Below, one piece after another: positions 9,004-16,972 of a stretch of 55,105 nt of DNA. The DNA is from Chlamydiales bacterium (GTDB lineage Bacteria > Chlamydiota > Chlamydiia > Chlamydiales > JAJFMA01), in the NCBI GenBank assembly GCA_030679955.1, contig JAUXSF010000006.1, positions 1-55,105 of the forward strand, read 5' to 3'. Position 1 is the first letter of the stretch. Each line of letters opens with the position of its first letter. The notes under the pieces were generated by a model that searched no databases, was not told the DNA's origin, and was given only the letters and a program-made list of their open reading frames with translations. The position numbers were made by a program, and so were the translations under genes.

Positions 9004-9070
9004 TCCTCTGTTGTACGCTTGGCGAATATTTAGCTATTGGTTAAAATATTTTTTATTTTTCAGGGTGAGC

Positions 9071-9631
9071 ATGAACAAAAATGATCTCATAGTGCCGCAT
9101 GGTGGTTACCGCTCGCTGAAGTCTTACCAAGTAGCCTTGTTGGTTTACGATTCCACGGTTCGTTTTTGTAGACGCTTTGTTAGCCAATTTAGCCGAACTA
9201 ATGACCAAATGGTTCAAGCAGCTCGGTCAGGAGTTCAAAACATCGCTGAGGGCAGTCAAGCGTCAGGAACCTCCAAAAAAACTGAGTTGAAACTCACGAA
9301 TGTAGCTCGGGCAAGTCTTGAAGAACTTCTGCTCGATTATGAAGGTTTTCTAAGGCAAAAGGGGCTGTCCCTTTGGGACAAGACGGATTCCAAAAGAAAG
9401 GAATTGGTAGTTCTTCGTTGCTCCACAGCCGATGAACTTGCTCATTGGGTGAAGGCAACACATGAGAAAACGCAGCTTCCGATCGAGGAGATTGCAGCGA
9501 ATGCCATCCACGCATTGATCGGTGTGGCGTGCTTTTTACTTCGCCGTCAGATTATGTCTCTGGCCGAGGCTTTTGTTACAGAAGGTGGCTTTACTGAACG
9601 TTTATATCAGAAGCGCAAAGAAGCGCGATGA
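9071..9631 (+). CDS. Four helix bundle protein with suffix domain (S23/IVS-like family)
   Basis: 186 residues from the ATG at 9071; an upstream extension of the frame runs through tRNA-Tyr and the repeat array and is discarded. Residues 15-100 match the four-helix-bundle family first seen in 23S rRNA intervening sequences (SYQVALLVYDSTVRFCRRFV, MVQAARSGVQNIAEGSQ, ELKLTNVARASLEELLLDYEGFL). The C-terminal helical half (AANAIHALIGVACFLLRRQI) looks like the extra suffix domain found in some members. Such bundles resemble Avd of diversity-generating retroelements in fold, but no reverse transcriptase is nearby. Function is unknown; nucleic-acid binding is inferred from the family. Note the adjoining word-repeat array. 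Confidence 0.8.
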   Translation: MNKNDLIVPHGGYRSLKSYQVALLVYDSTVRFCRRFVSQFSRTNDQMVQAARSGVQNIAEGSQASGTSKKTELKLTNVARASLEELLLDYEGFLRQKGLSLWDKTDSKRKELVVLRCSTADELAHWVKATHEKTQLPIEEIAANAIHALIGVACFLLRRQIMSLAEAFVTEGGFTERLYQKRKEAR

Positions 9632-9700
9632 TTTCTTCGGCCAATTAATCGCACGTAACATAGTTTGACAATTTCAAAGTATAAATTATAGGATGCGGCC

Positions 9701-10561
9701 ATGGCTATTCGAAAAAAAATGTTTCTACAGATTTTGCTTTTGTTTGCATTTCAATCCGTTAGTGCAATCCCTCTGACAGAGCAGTTTCAGCAGGCAGGTT
9801 ATGTAGAAATTTGCAATAAGACGCATGGAGTGGAAACATTCGATGCTCTTTATGCAGACTTTGATGAGCTCATCGAATTTCTTCAGACAAATCCAGTTTG
9901 GGCAAAAAAATTATACATCGCAAAAGAACGCTTCATTCGCTCAAAAGATAGACGTTACTATTCCACTGATTTTTTTGGATTTTACGACGATTCCGCGAGG
10001 GAAGGAAGAAGGCAGATTTCCTTTTATTACTCGACCCATTTTCATGAGTTTATCCGCACTCATTATCCAGAGTTTAGCCAGGTTACTGAAATCATTCGTT
10101 TTTTTGAAACTTGTTTTGAGATCCAAAAGCCTTGTGGAGCTCTGCTTGAAGAAGTGGCAGCTGAGTTAGGTATAGAAGCGATTTTCTCTTCGAATTTCGG
10201 TCACCCTCCTATACTATTTAAAGTGGTCAAATACCTGCCCTCTTACATTGCTACAAGACCTCATTACGATGGCACTGCTTTTTCTCTTTTTCTGAATAGC
10301 ACTGACAATGAGTCTCTTCTTCTTTCTCCTTATAAGTCCTCATATACAGTCGACGATTTTTACTCCCCACCAAGAGAGTGTCATCAAAATTCTACATTAC
10401 TTATTCCTGGGGTGCTTCTAACAGAATTTTCTATTTATCCCACGCCTCACATCGTCGTGGAAAGTGGCAAAATTCGATTTGCAACTGTAGCATTTGCTAT
10501 GAGACCTAACTTCGTTCCTCAAAAAATCGAATTTTCACCACTTCCGAGCTTCAAAGATTGA
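9701..10561 (+). CDS. Secreted 2OG-Fe(II) oxygenase-like protein
   Basis: 286 residues with a signal peptide (FLQILLLFAFQSVSA). Residues 175-275 carry the pattern of isopenicillin-N-synthase-like dioxygenases: HYDGTAFSLFL supplies His-x-Asp, TPHIVV the distal His, and RFATVAFAMRP the usual strand with an Arg for 2-oxoglutarate. The N-terminal 170 residues are less conserved. An exported enzyme of this class is unusual because 2-oxoglutarate is cytosolic, so it may act in a host compartment or be misassigned. A TTGACA at 9665 and TATAGG at 9687 give a possible promoter that would start transcription almost at the ATG. A second in-frame ATG is at 9719. Confidence 0.6.
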   Translation: MAIRKKMFLQILLLFAFQSVSAIPLTEQFQQAGYVEICNKTHGVETFDALYADFDELIEFLQTNPVWAKKLYIAKERFIRSKDRRYYSTDFFGFYDDSAREGRRQISFYYSTHFHEFIRTHYPEFSQVTEIIRFFETCFEIQKPCGALLEEVAAELGIEAIFSSNFGHPPILFKVVKYLPSYIATRPHYDGTAFSLFLNSTDNESLLLSPYKSSYTVDDFYSPPRECHQNSTLLIPGVLLTEFSIYPTPHIVVESGKIRFATVAFAMRPNFVPQKIEFSPLPSFKD

Positions 10562-10585
10562 GTATTTTTTATTACAGGTTTTTTC

Positions 10586-13096
10586 ATGTTTAAGTTCAGG
10601 TATTGGATTTTTCTTTTCGCTTCCCACTCGTTGTACGCCTTAACCACGCTAACCGTAACACTCAGTTCAGATAACGACCCTGGTGGCCTTGGAGAGATTG
10701 GAGACCTGAGATATTGCTTGAATACGATGAATCAAGATTTGAACGGCTCGGCCGATGATTATGAGATTGTCTTTGCCTCTCCGATGACTATTCAACTGAA
10801 CGGAATTCTTCCGATCATTAACAACTCCTCAAATCCCGTAAATATCACCATTGGAAATCCAAGCACTACTCCTACGGTTACGATTGATGGTAACAGTAAT
10901 GCCTACAGCGGATTTTTCATCCCAATGGGTAACGTGACAATTCAAAACATGATCTTTAAAGATCTGACTTCAAAAGGAGGCAATGGCGGGGACGGAATTT
11001 CGGGTGCTGGCGGTGGTATGGGAGCCGGAGGAGCTATTTACGCGCCTCAATTCTTTTTGAATGGCTCGAATCCTTCAATCACCCTAATAAACGTGGCGGT
11101 AAACAACTGCTCTGCTGTTGGTGGAAATGGAGGAAGTTATTTGGGTGGTTCTTCTACCGGCGATGAGGGAGGCGGCGGTGGTGGTGGCTTTAGTGGAAAT
11201 GGGGGGTCCATTACGACCTCTGGAAGCACCGGAGGAGGAGGAGGTGGTGGTTTTGGTGGAAATGGAGGTAATGTCACTCTGTCGACTAACGACTCGCTTG
11301 GTGGCGGTGGCGGTGGCGGCGGTGGTTTGGGATCTCGCGCCACGATAGGCACGCTAACCAATCTAGGAAATGGGGGTTCGGATCAGGATCCTGGACAGGA
11401 TGGAAATGGTTATGGCCTCGGCATCACCGCTGGAGCTGGTGGAGGAGGTAATAGTGGCGGTGGCAACGCGGGCGGCGGCGGCGGGGGAGCGGCATTACTT
11501 TTTGGCGGAGGCGGCGGCGGAAGTTCCGGGTCAAATGGAACGCAGGCACAAGGCTCTATAGCGCCAGGAGGTAGCGCGGTACCTTCCGGGGGAAGTGGGG
11601 GAGATGGCGGGGGCGGCGGCGGTGGCGCAGTTGTCGTAACATCCGCTACAAATGGAGTTGACGGAGAAGCCGGCAGTGGTGGTTATGGTGGTGGCGGTGG
11701 TGGCGGCGCTGGCATAGGTGCATATGACGTAGACTATTCCGTACAAGGTGGTTCAGGAGGTCTAGGTGGTGGCGGTGGCGGCGGCGGAGTTGATCAATCA
11801 GGCTCGACGCCAGCCTCAGGAGGTAACTCTCTTGGAGGAGGAGGAGGAGGAGGTGGTGGACCTTCCAATGGCCCTACTGCTTCAGGTGGATCGGATATAG
11901 GAAACCTCGGTGGAGGGTCTGGAGGGGTTGGCGACAGTACTTATGGAGCAGGCGTTGGAGGCGGAGGTGGAGGCGGAGGAAGCGGCCTAGGAGGCGCTAT
12001 CTTTGTCGATAGCAATTTGAATTTCACTCTACAGGCAATTTCAGGAATTCCAACTATCTTCAACACGTCCGACAATACGACACAAGCAGGAACTCACGGA
12101 ACTGGTAGTTCCGGAAGTTCGGATGGCCTTGATGGATCAGCATTGGGAAATAGCATTTTCCTGCGCACTGGTTCTTCTCTCACATTCATGGCGCTCGATG
12201 CTGGTGACCTTTTGACGCTTGGTGATCAAGTTGCTTTTACGGATGATACGGTCTTTGGTGCAGGAGGAACAAGTGTCTTTGTCAAAGGAAATGGCACTGT
12301 TGTTTACAATGGAACCACTGATTATCAGGGAACCATCCTGATCAACAACACGAATTTCAACGTAAATGGACTCATCGATTCAGCTTCAATTTTCGTCTGT
12401 AGAAATGTTGGCTTTAGTCAGCAAAGAGGTACATTGAGCGGGGTAGGGACCTTGTCCGGCGATGTCTTTGTTAATTCGGGAATCATTTCTCCAAGCGCTG
12501 GGCAAACACTGACTCTTGGTAGTTTGACGCTAAACCCAGCAGATCCAGGTAGCAACACTCTTGGTAGTCTCGTACATATCGAAATCGATTCCAGCAGCAC
12601 ATCTTCGCTCGTTGCTGTTAATGGACCTGCATGGTTAGCAGGCACCTTGGAGATTGATTTGGATGCTGGCGCTCAGCCCGGAACGTATATTATTCTAACT
12701 TCGTCTGGTATTACAGACCCCTTTGATTTTGTCACATTTACAGGGCCAACTCCGAACTACTCGCTGTCTTACTTACCGATCGGAAGTCCTACCTTTGTGC
12801 AATTTGAGTTTTTGGGCTTTGGACCTTTTCCACCGTCAAATCTTCAAGGTACGCAAAAGAAAAATGACTTTGGATTTGTATATGAACTCTATAACCAACT
12901 GACATGGGCGCCTAGCTCATCCGAAGTCGCCGGCTATTATATTTATCGTGATGGGAACAAAATCGCGACGGTAAGTGCCACCACATATGCCTATCAAGAT
13001 CATAATAGAGAAAAAGGAGTCTCTTACACCTATAGTGTCGTTGCGTTCAGCTCATCAGGCGAAAGCTCGCCGATTAATATCGTCATCACACCTTGA
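10586..13096 (+). CDS. Secreted glycine-rich repeat protein with C-terminal FN3 domain
   Basis: 836 residues. Signal peptide (WIFLFASHSLYA), then a beta-helix-like start (GDLRYCLNTMNQ, VTIDGNSNAYSGFFI, VTIQNMIFKDL) as in Pmp-like and other passenger domains. Residues 130-465 are glycine-rich, with blocks of GGGGGGG alternating with short variable segments. Residues 480-740 are beta-rich (GTLSGVGTLSGDVFVNSGIISP, typical of autotransporter passenger rungs), and 750-836 form a fibronectin type III domain (LTWAPSSSEVAGYYIYRDG; YTYSVVAFSSSGESSP). There is no C-terminal beta-barrel; the next gene, coupled by overlapping signals, encodes a small barrel. Surface-exposed structural or adhesive role inferred. 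Confidence 0.8.
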   Translation: MFKFRYWIFLFASHSLYALTTLTVTLSSDNDPGGLGEIGDLRYCLNTMNQDLNGSADDYEIVFASPMTIQLNGILPIINNSSNPVNITIGNPSTTPTVTIDGNSNAYSGFFIPMGNVTIQNMIFKDLTSKGGNGGDGISGAGGGMGAGGAIYAPQFFLNGSNPSITLINVAVNNCSAVGGNGGSYLGGSSTGDEGGGGGGGFSGNGGSITTSGSTGGGGGGGFGGNGGNVTLSTNDSLGGGGGGGGGLGSRATIGTLTNLGNGGSDQDPGQDGNGYGLGITAGAGGGGNSGGGNAGGGGGGAALLFGGGGGGSSGSNGTQAQGSIAPGGSAVPSGGSGGDGGGGGGGAVVVTSATNGVDGEAGSGGYGGGGGGGAGIGAYDVDYSVQGGSGGLGGGGGGGGVDQSGSTPASGGNSLGGGGGGGGGPSNGPTASGGSDIGNLGGGSGGVGDSTYGAGVGGGGGGGGSGLGGAIFVDSNLNFTLQAISGIPTIFNTSDNTTQAGTHGTGSSGSSDGLDGSALGNSIFLRTGSSLTFMALDAGDLLTLGDQVAFTDDTVFGAGGTSVFVKGNGTVVYNGTTDYQGTILINNTNFNVNGLIDSASIFVCRNVGFSQQRGTLSGVGTLSGDVFVNSGIISPSAGQTLTLGSLTLNPADPGSNTLGSLVHIEIDSSSTSSLVAVNGPAWLAGTLEIDLDAGAQPGTYIILTSSGITDPFDFVTFTGPTPNYSLSYLPIGSPTFVQFEFLGFGPFPPSNLQGTQKKNDFGFVYELYNQLTWAPSSSEVAGYYIYRDGNKIATVSATTYAYQDHNREKGVSYTYSVVAFSSSGESSPINIVITP

Positions 13097-13104
13097 GGGA
13101 CAAA

Positions 13105-13761
13105 ATGATGAATCCGTTCGTCAAATTCACAACGTTTTTTTTGTCCTTATTAGTTGCTTCATCAATTGCAGCTACTCAAGGATTTAGCAGCGAACCTGTG
13201 GAAGAGGGCGCATGGTACTATTTACCTGAGCCTTTAGTGGAGGTAAAAGCGGGCTATTTTAACTTCTCAGATTCTAAATTGCGTAAGATTTATGATAAGG
13301 GCGGATTGGATATGCAGCTGTGTGCTTCATATCCGCTACGTTACATGAATCAATGGGTTCTTAATGCATATGGTGCTGTAGAGTTTTTTCAGCGATCGGG
13401 CACGTCACTTAACGGAGATCAAAAAACATCGTTATGGTCGATTCCGATCAATCTTGGCATTAAGCCCGTCTACACGATTAGCCCCAATATGCAATATTAT
13501 TTTGCTATTGGACCGCGCTATTTCTACATTCACCAGCACAATTCCTCTCCTTATGTGTACAGAAATAGATCAGGAAATGGTCTTGGCTTTTTTGCAAATA
13601 CAGGTTTTCATCGAATGTTAGACGATGGTTTGATGATCGACGTATTTGCTGAATACTCGTATGGTAAAGTGCGTTTTCAAGGTGGAAGACCCGCTGTCTA
13701 TACGACCAGTATGCAAATTGGGGGCGTTACGTTGGGAGCAGGACTCGGGTATGAGTTTTAA
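13105..13761 (+). CDS. Small outer-membrane beta-barrel protein
   Basis: 218 residues starting at the ATG at 13105, with GAGGG 6 bases upstream. Signal peptide (FTTFFLSLLVASSIAA), then alternating beta strands (VEVKAGYFNFSD, YYFAIGPRYFYIHQ, DVFAEYSYGKVRFQ) ending in an aromatic-terminated strand LGAGLGYEF, the usual barrel assembly signal. Size and pattern fit an 8-10 strand barrel of the OmpX/OmpW size class. It begins 8 bases after the stop of the glycine-rich FN3 gene, so the two are probably co-translated and may work together. Confidence 0.75.
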   Translation: MMNPFVKFTTFFLSLLVASSIAATQGFSSEPVEEGAWYYLPEPLVEVKAGYFNFSDSKLRKIYDKGGLDMQLCASYPLRYMNQWVLNAYGAVEFFQRSGTSLNGDQKTSLWSIPINLGIKPVYTISPNMQYYFAIGPRYFYIHQHNSSPYVYRNRSGNGLGFFANTGFHRMLDDGLMIDVFAEYSYGKVRFQGGRPAVYTTSMQIGGVTLGAGLGYEF

Positions 13762-13845
13762 GTGATTGATCGGTTAGGGCGAAATTTGCGTTGAATTTCT
13801 TGTCTGGAGTATCTTCATTGAAAAACAGTACAGGGAAGGCCATAA

Positions 13846-14310
13846 ATGTTTGCTGTTGCCGCATCGGAAGAGCGCAACTACTTTAATTTGAGCCCGGAAT
13901 GGGTAAAGAAAATTGAAGCTTGTGGAACCGTTGTTCAAGTACTTGTTCCCTGTTCTACAGCCGCTTATTGCCTGATGATGCAAGATTATTCGGGGCTTGC
14001 CTATCTGGGTGTTTATCTTATTGTCAATCAGCTTGTCATTGAAATCTTAAAGCGCGTGATATCCGAAACCCGACCAAACGGGCATCGTGGATCCTTCCCT
14101 TCAGGGCATACAATGGCCACGGCTTTTGGGGCGGCATTTTTGATTAAGCGTTACACTGGCAATGCTCCAGGTGTTCTCGCTCTGGCCTCATGCGTTTCTG
14201 TGGTTGGAGTTGGAGCCTCTCGCGTAATTGCCAAAGCACATTGGATTCATGACGTGATAGCAGGGGCTTTCTTTGGCAGCATTATCGGCTGTCTGGTGCC
14301 ATCTTTATAG
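13846..14310 (+). CDS. PAP2-superfamily membrane phosphatase
   Basis: 154 residues, mostly membrane helices. All three acid-phosphatase motifs are present: KRVISETRP (KX6RP), PSGHT and SRVIAKAHWIHDV (SRX5HX3D). These enzymes dephosphorylate lipid phosphates such as undecaprenyl pyrophosphate, phosphatidylglycerol phosphate or lipid A; the substrate cannot be told from sequence. Stand-alone gene with its own short leader. Confidence 0.85.
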   Translation: MFAVAASEERNYFNLSPEWVKKIEACGTVVQVLVPCSTAAYCLMMQDYSGLAYLGVYLIVNQLVIEILKRVISETRPNGHRGSFPSGHTMATAFGAAFLIKRYTGNAPGVLALASCVSVVGVGASRVIAKAHWIHDVIAGAFFGSIIGCLVPSL

Positions 14311-14375
14311 CTTAATTTTCGGTGCTAATTTAACACAAATACCTGTATATTAGTTGCGCAGAGTAAGGAGAATTT

Positions 14376-14756
14376 ATGATTAGAAGTTCTGTTCCTGGTC
14401 TTGATGAAGCATTTGTTGCTATCCAAGGTTATGCTGGAGCGTGCGTAGTCAATGCTGTTCGAGGTGTAACGGTTTTCACACCTTTTAATGCTGGCGTGTG
14501 CTTTGCAGGTGTTGCATTCATAGAAAAGTTGGTTTACCAAGTGAGCAGTCGTGTTATTCCCGGATCTACCGGCTTTTTAGGACCTATTCCTATTGGTGCA
14601 AAGAACATCGTATCTTACGGTATGGCCCTTTACACGACACTGTCAATTATGCAATTAACTGGTTTGATTTCGACCATACCTGCAGCAGTGACGATCATTG
14701 GAGGCACATGTGCAGCTGCGATTGTTGCCGGCAGCGTCATGGCTCTAATCGTGTGA
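14376..14756 (+). CDS. Small hydrophobic membrane protein, unknown
   Basis: 126 residues. AAGGAG lies 7-8 bases before the ATG, supporting expression. Several hydrophobic stretches (GVCFAGVAFIEKLVYQV, MALYTTLSIMQLTGLI, AVTIIGGTCAAAIVAGSVMALIV) with short loops suggest 3-4 membrane segments. Not recognised. If the organism is chlamydial, a paired hydrophobic hairpin would recall inclusion-membrane proteins, but that is speculation. It overlaps the convergent NTF2-like gene by 12 bases. Confidence 0.6.
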   Translation: MIRSSVPGLDEAFVAIQGYAGACVVNAVRGVTVFTPFNAGVCFAGVAFIEKLVYQVSSRVIPGSTGFLGPIPIGAKNIVSYGMALYTTLSIMQLTGLISTIPAAVTIIGGTCAAAIVAGSVMALIV

Positions 14757-15284
14757 TTTAGTAGGAGTTAGGATTTCTGGCTCTGTTCGCCATTCTGGCT
14801 CGATAGTAACTTTCGCGATTTGCTTGTAAAGGCTTAATTCGTCCCAAGAAGCCCATACTTCGGCAATTTTGCCAGTTGTGTCAAAGCGATACATTACCAT
14901 GCCGATAAGAGTGATCGTCTTATCGCTAGCGGGGATGTCTTTGTACATGCCGACATGGGCTCCTCGCCATCTCCAATAAACAATAACGCGGTCTTCGGCC
15001 CCAAAGATATCTTGTATCTCGACACTAATCTCTTTAAACGCTGTTGCAAATAGAGAATCGATTGCTTTAATGGCTTCTAGCCCTTGACGCTCCTCACCTT
15101 GGGGACCGTGAATTTGAATATCTTCTGCAGTAAAATCATCATAATGAGTCACGGATTCTAAGGTCAGTGGAGAATCCCACAACCTGCGGACGAGATCAAT
15201 GTTGTCTTCCATAATCGTATAGGCGGGGAGCGCTTTCACTCCGGTGACAAGAATTAGCGTAAGTAATCGGCAGATGATTTTCAT
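14745..15284 (-). CDS. Exported NTF2-like (SnoaL-type) protein
   Basis: 179 residues, signal peptide (CRLLTLILVTGVKA). Residues 30-150 have the SnoaL/NTF2 fold pattern: LVRRLWDSPLTLESVTHYDDFTAEDIQIHGP, then GLEAIKAI, VYWRWRGAHVG and a final strand IGMVMYRFDTTGKIAEVWASWDEL. Family members act as cyclases, isomerases or plain binding proteins; exported forms mostly have unknown roles. Single gene. Confidence 0.7.
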   Translation of the reverse strand: MKIICRLLTLILVTGVKALPAYTIMEDNIDLVRRLWDSPLTLESVTHYDDFTAEDIQIHGPQGEERQGLEAIKAIDSLFATAFKEISVEIQDIFGAEDRVIVYWRWRGAHVGMYKDIPASDKTITLIGMVMYRFDTTGKIAEVWASWDELSLYKQIAKVTIEPEWRTEPEILTPTKSHD

Positions 15285-15303
15285 GACAACCTCGGCAAAT
15301 AGT

Positions 15304-15814
15304 TTAGTTTACAACCCATGAGTCTGAAAAAAGGTATATCCCTTCTAGGAGTACCTTGGCTCCTCCGGACAGGTTTAACTGGACCCCATAAGTTGAAATA
15401 ACACTCGTATAAGTTTGACTATCGAGATTGAGAGTATCCCCGGCATAAGGGTTAAAATCAACAATGGTATTTGTTCCTCCCGTTAAGCTGGAAGGGAAGA
15501 TAAAGGTTGTGACGCCTCCTCCTCCAACGATCAGGTTATCAAACGAATTGGTGATTCTAATAGCGTTCGATGCCTATGAAGGCTCCATAAGTGGCTTTGG
15601 TTTGAGTGTCGCTAGTAACGGAATATTGGTAGAATTCACCTGTCGGGCTATCGATGGGAAATGTTTGTGATTTACCAGCGTTGGTAGTAATGGTGATGCC
15701 TGATTCAACGCCCCATACACCATGCCACTCGTCGGCAGACCAAAATGCATTCGCAAGCAAAGAGGTGGTGGGAATCGATAGCAGAACTGTAAGAAAAAGT
15801 GAAAAACGCTTCAT
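15304..15814 (-). pseudogene. Frameshifted secreted protein with RTX-like C-terminal region
   Basis: The start codon at 15814 opens an 85-residue frame with signal peptide (FSLFLTVLLSIPTTSLLA) that stops at 15557. The second frame is open from 15573 to the stop at 15304 and continues sensibly: ITNSFDNLIVGGGG, VTTFIFPSSL, IVDFNPYAGDTLNLDS and an ordinary C-terminus YLFSDSWVVN. The two frames overlap by only about 14 bases. The pattern DNLIVGG...F.F.....DFNP..GDTLNL is that of the end of type-I-secreted RTX-like proteins. Read together they give about 170 residues. Either a one-base indel has broken the gene or the sequence has an error. Confidence 0.7.
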
Positions 15815-15877
15815 ATCGTCTGATCCTGCTGTGATTACCTAAAAATTCGTTGTCATATTGGGAGTTCAAAGAATTTC

Positions 15878-15921
15878 TGTCCATAATGTCCTTGATGTTC
15901 ATAATGTCTGATGTCCATAAC
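15878..15921. repeat. Word-repeat array, class A variant (TGTCCATAA)
   Basis: Five 7-9 base units of TGTCCATAA (reverse TTATGGACA), with small changes, lie between the broken RTX-like gene and the aldo/keto reductase. The core is the same word as the array at 8888-9003 on the opposite strand. Confidence 0.75.
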
Positions 15922-15941
15922 TCCAACACAGGAAGATCGCG

Positions 15942-16868
15942 ATGAAATATTTGGCCTTTTTGTTATTTGCATCTATGGGTTCGCTGCAAGCTATGGAATT
16001 CAGTATTGATGGTGGGCAGTGCTCTGTGGATGGCGTAATCTATCCTGCAGTTGGTTTTGGGACTTGTTTAATTCACGATCAAAATTGCAAGAACTCTGTA
16101 GATTGGGCTGCTTACGAGGGCTACCGCATCATCGATACAGCCACTCTTTATTCAAACTTCGTTCCTGTTGGCGAGAGCATTAAACGCCATGGACGTCAGA
16201 ACTTCTACATCGTTTCCAAGGTATGGCACAATCAGTTAGCTCCGGCCAATGTGCGTAAGGATTTGGCTAAGACGTTGGGTCAACTTAAAACGAATTATCT
16301 CGATGCGTATTTGATCCACTGGCCAAATAGCAATATTCCTATTGAAGATACTCTTTGGACGATGGAAGACTTACGGAAAAGTGGGAAGATTCGTCACATA
16401 GGCTTAAGTAATGTGACGGTGCACCATCTTAAGCGAGCACTTGAAACGGGAGTTCCTATTTCTTGGGTACAGATAGAAATGCATCCGTTCTTTTGCGACT
16501 TCGACCTTTTAGAATACTGTGCACAAAAAGGTATCGCTGTTCAGGCATGGTGTCCACTAGATCGCGGCGGTCGCGTGAAAGGGGATGCGTTGCTGCAAGA
16601 GCTTGGGCAAAAGTATCGTAAAAGTCCTCAGCAAATAGCCCTAAGATGGATTAATCAGCACGGGTGTATACCCTTGCCTTGCAGTAGTAATCCGGAGCAC
16701 ATACGACAAAACCTGTTGGTAACTGACTTTTCCCTTACTGCTGAAGAGATGGGTCAAATTGATGAGCGTGCTCGTTATGGTTCTCGTCGAGGAGCTACTA
16801 AAGCAGAGCTAGGTTTCACAGATGAGTTTCATTTTACATATGAGCAATGTTGGCCCAGAAAGGTGTAG
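15942..16868 (+). CDS. Exported aldo/keto reductase
   Basis: 308 residues. Signal peptide (YLAFLLFASMGSLQA), then the AKR barrel: GYRIIDTATLYSN contains catalytic Asp and Tyr, IVSKVW the Lys, and AYLIHWP the His. GLSNVTVHHL and the C-terminal nicotinamide-site motif IPLPCSSNPEHIRQNL are present, so the active site and cofactor site look complete. AKRs use cytosolic NADPH, so a signal peptide is unexpected; it may be a lipid-free periplasmic form or the leader may be uncleaved. ACACAGGAAG ahead of the ATG is a good ribosome site. Confidence 0.85.
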   Translation: MKYLAFLLFASMGSLQAMEFSIDGGQCSVDGVIYPAVGFGTCLIHDQNCKNSVDWAAYEGYRIIDTATLYSNFVPVGESIKRHGRQNFYIVSKVWHNQLAPANVRKDLAKTLGQLKTNYLDAYLIHWPNSNIPIEDTLWTMEDLRKSGKIRHIGLSNVTVHHLKRALETGVPISWVQIEMHPFFCDFDLLEYCAQKGIAVQAWCPLDRGGRVKGDALLQELGQKYRKSPQQIALRWINQHGCIPLPCSSNPEHIRQNLLVTDFSLTAEEMGQIDERARYGSRRGATKAELGFTDEFHFTYEQCWPRKV

Positions 16869-16880
16869 TGCCAACGTGCA

Positions 16881-16935
16881 AAAAGTGGTTAAGTGCATTT
16901 TTTTCTTTAAAAGAAGCAGGCGATCAGTAGAAGAT
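16881..16935 (+). promoter_or_regulatory. Duplicated upstream element, copy 1
   Basis: A 24-base core at 16894-16917 (TGCA, seven T, CTTTAAAAGAAGC) is identical to 18133-18156. Flanking bases are partly conserved as well. It ends about 38 bases before the porin ATG, as copy 2 does, so it probably contains the promoter of the gene. Confidence 0.6.
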
Positions 16936-16972
16936 TGAAATCTGATTTTTTGTGAAAAAAAAGGGTATTGAG

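Noticed and set aside
8831-9070. N-terminal extension of the four-helix-bundle gene
   Set aside because: The frame runs through tRNA-Tyr and the word-repeat array; the ATG at 9071 fits the family start.
9071-9631. Diversity-generating retroelement (Avd-like protein)
   Set aside because: No reverse transcriptase or variable/template repeat pair is present; only the general four-helix fold is shared.
11137-11361. Proline-rich minus-strand ORF
   Set aside because: Antisense of the glycine blocks of the FN3 protein.
14498-14761. Overlapping 87-codon ORF
   Set aside because: Cys/His-rich out-of-frame shadow of the membrane-protein gene at 14376.
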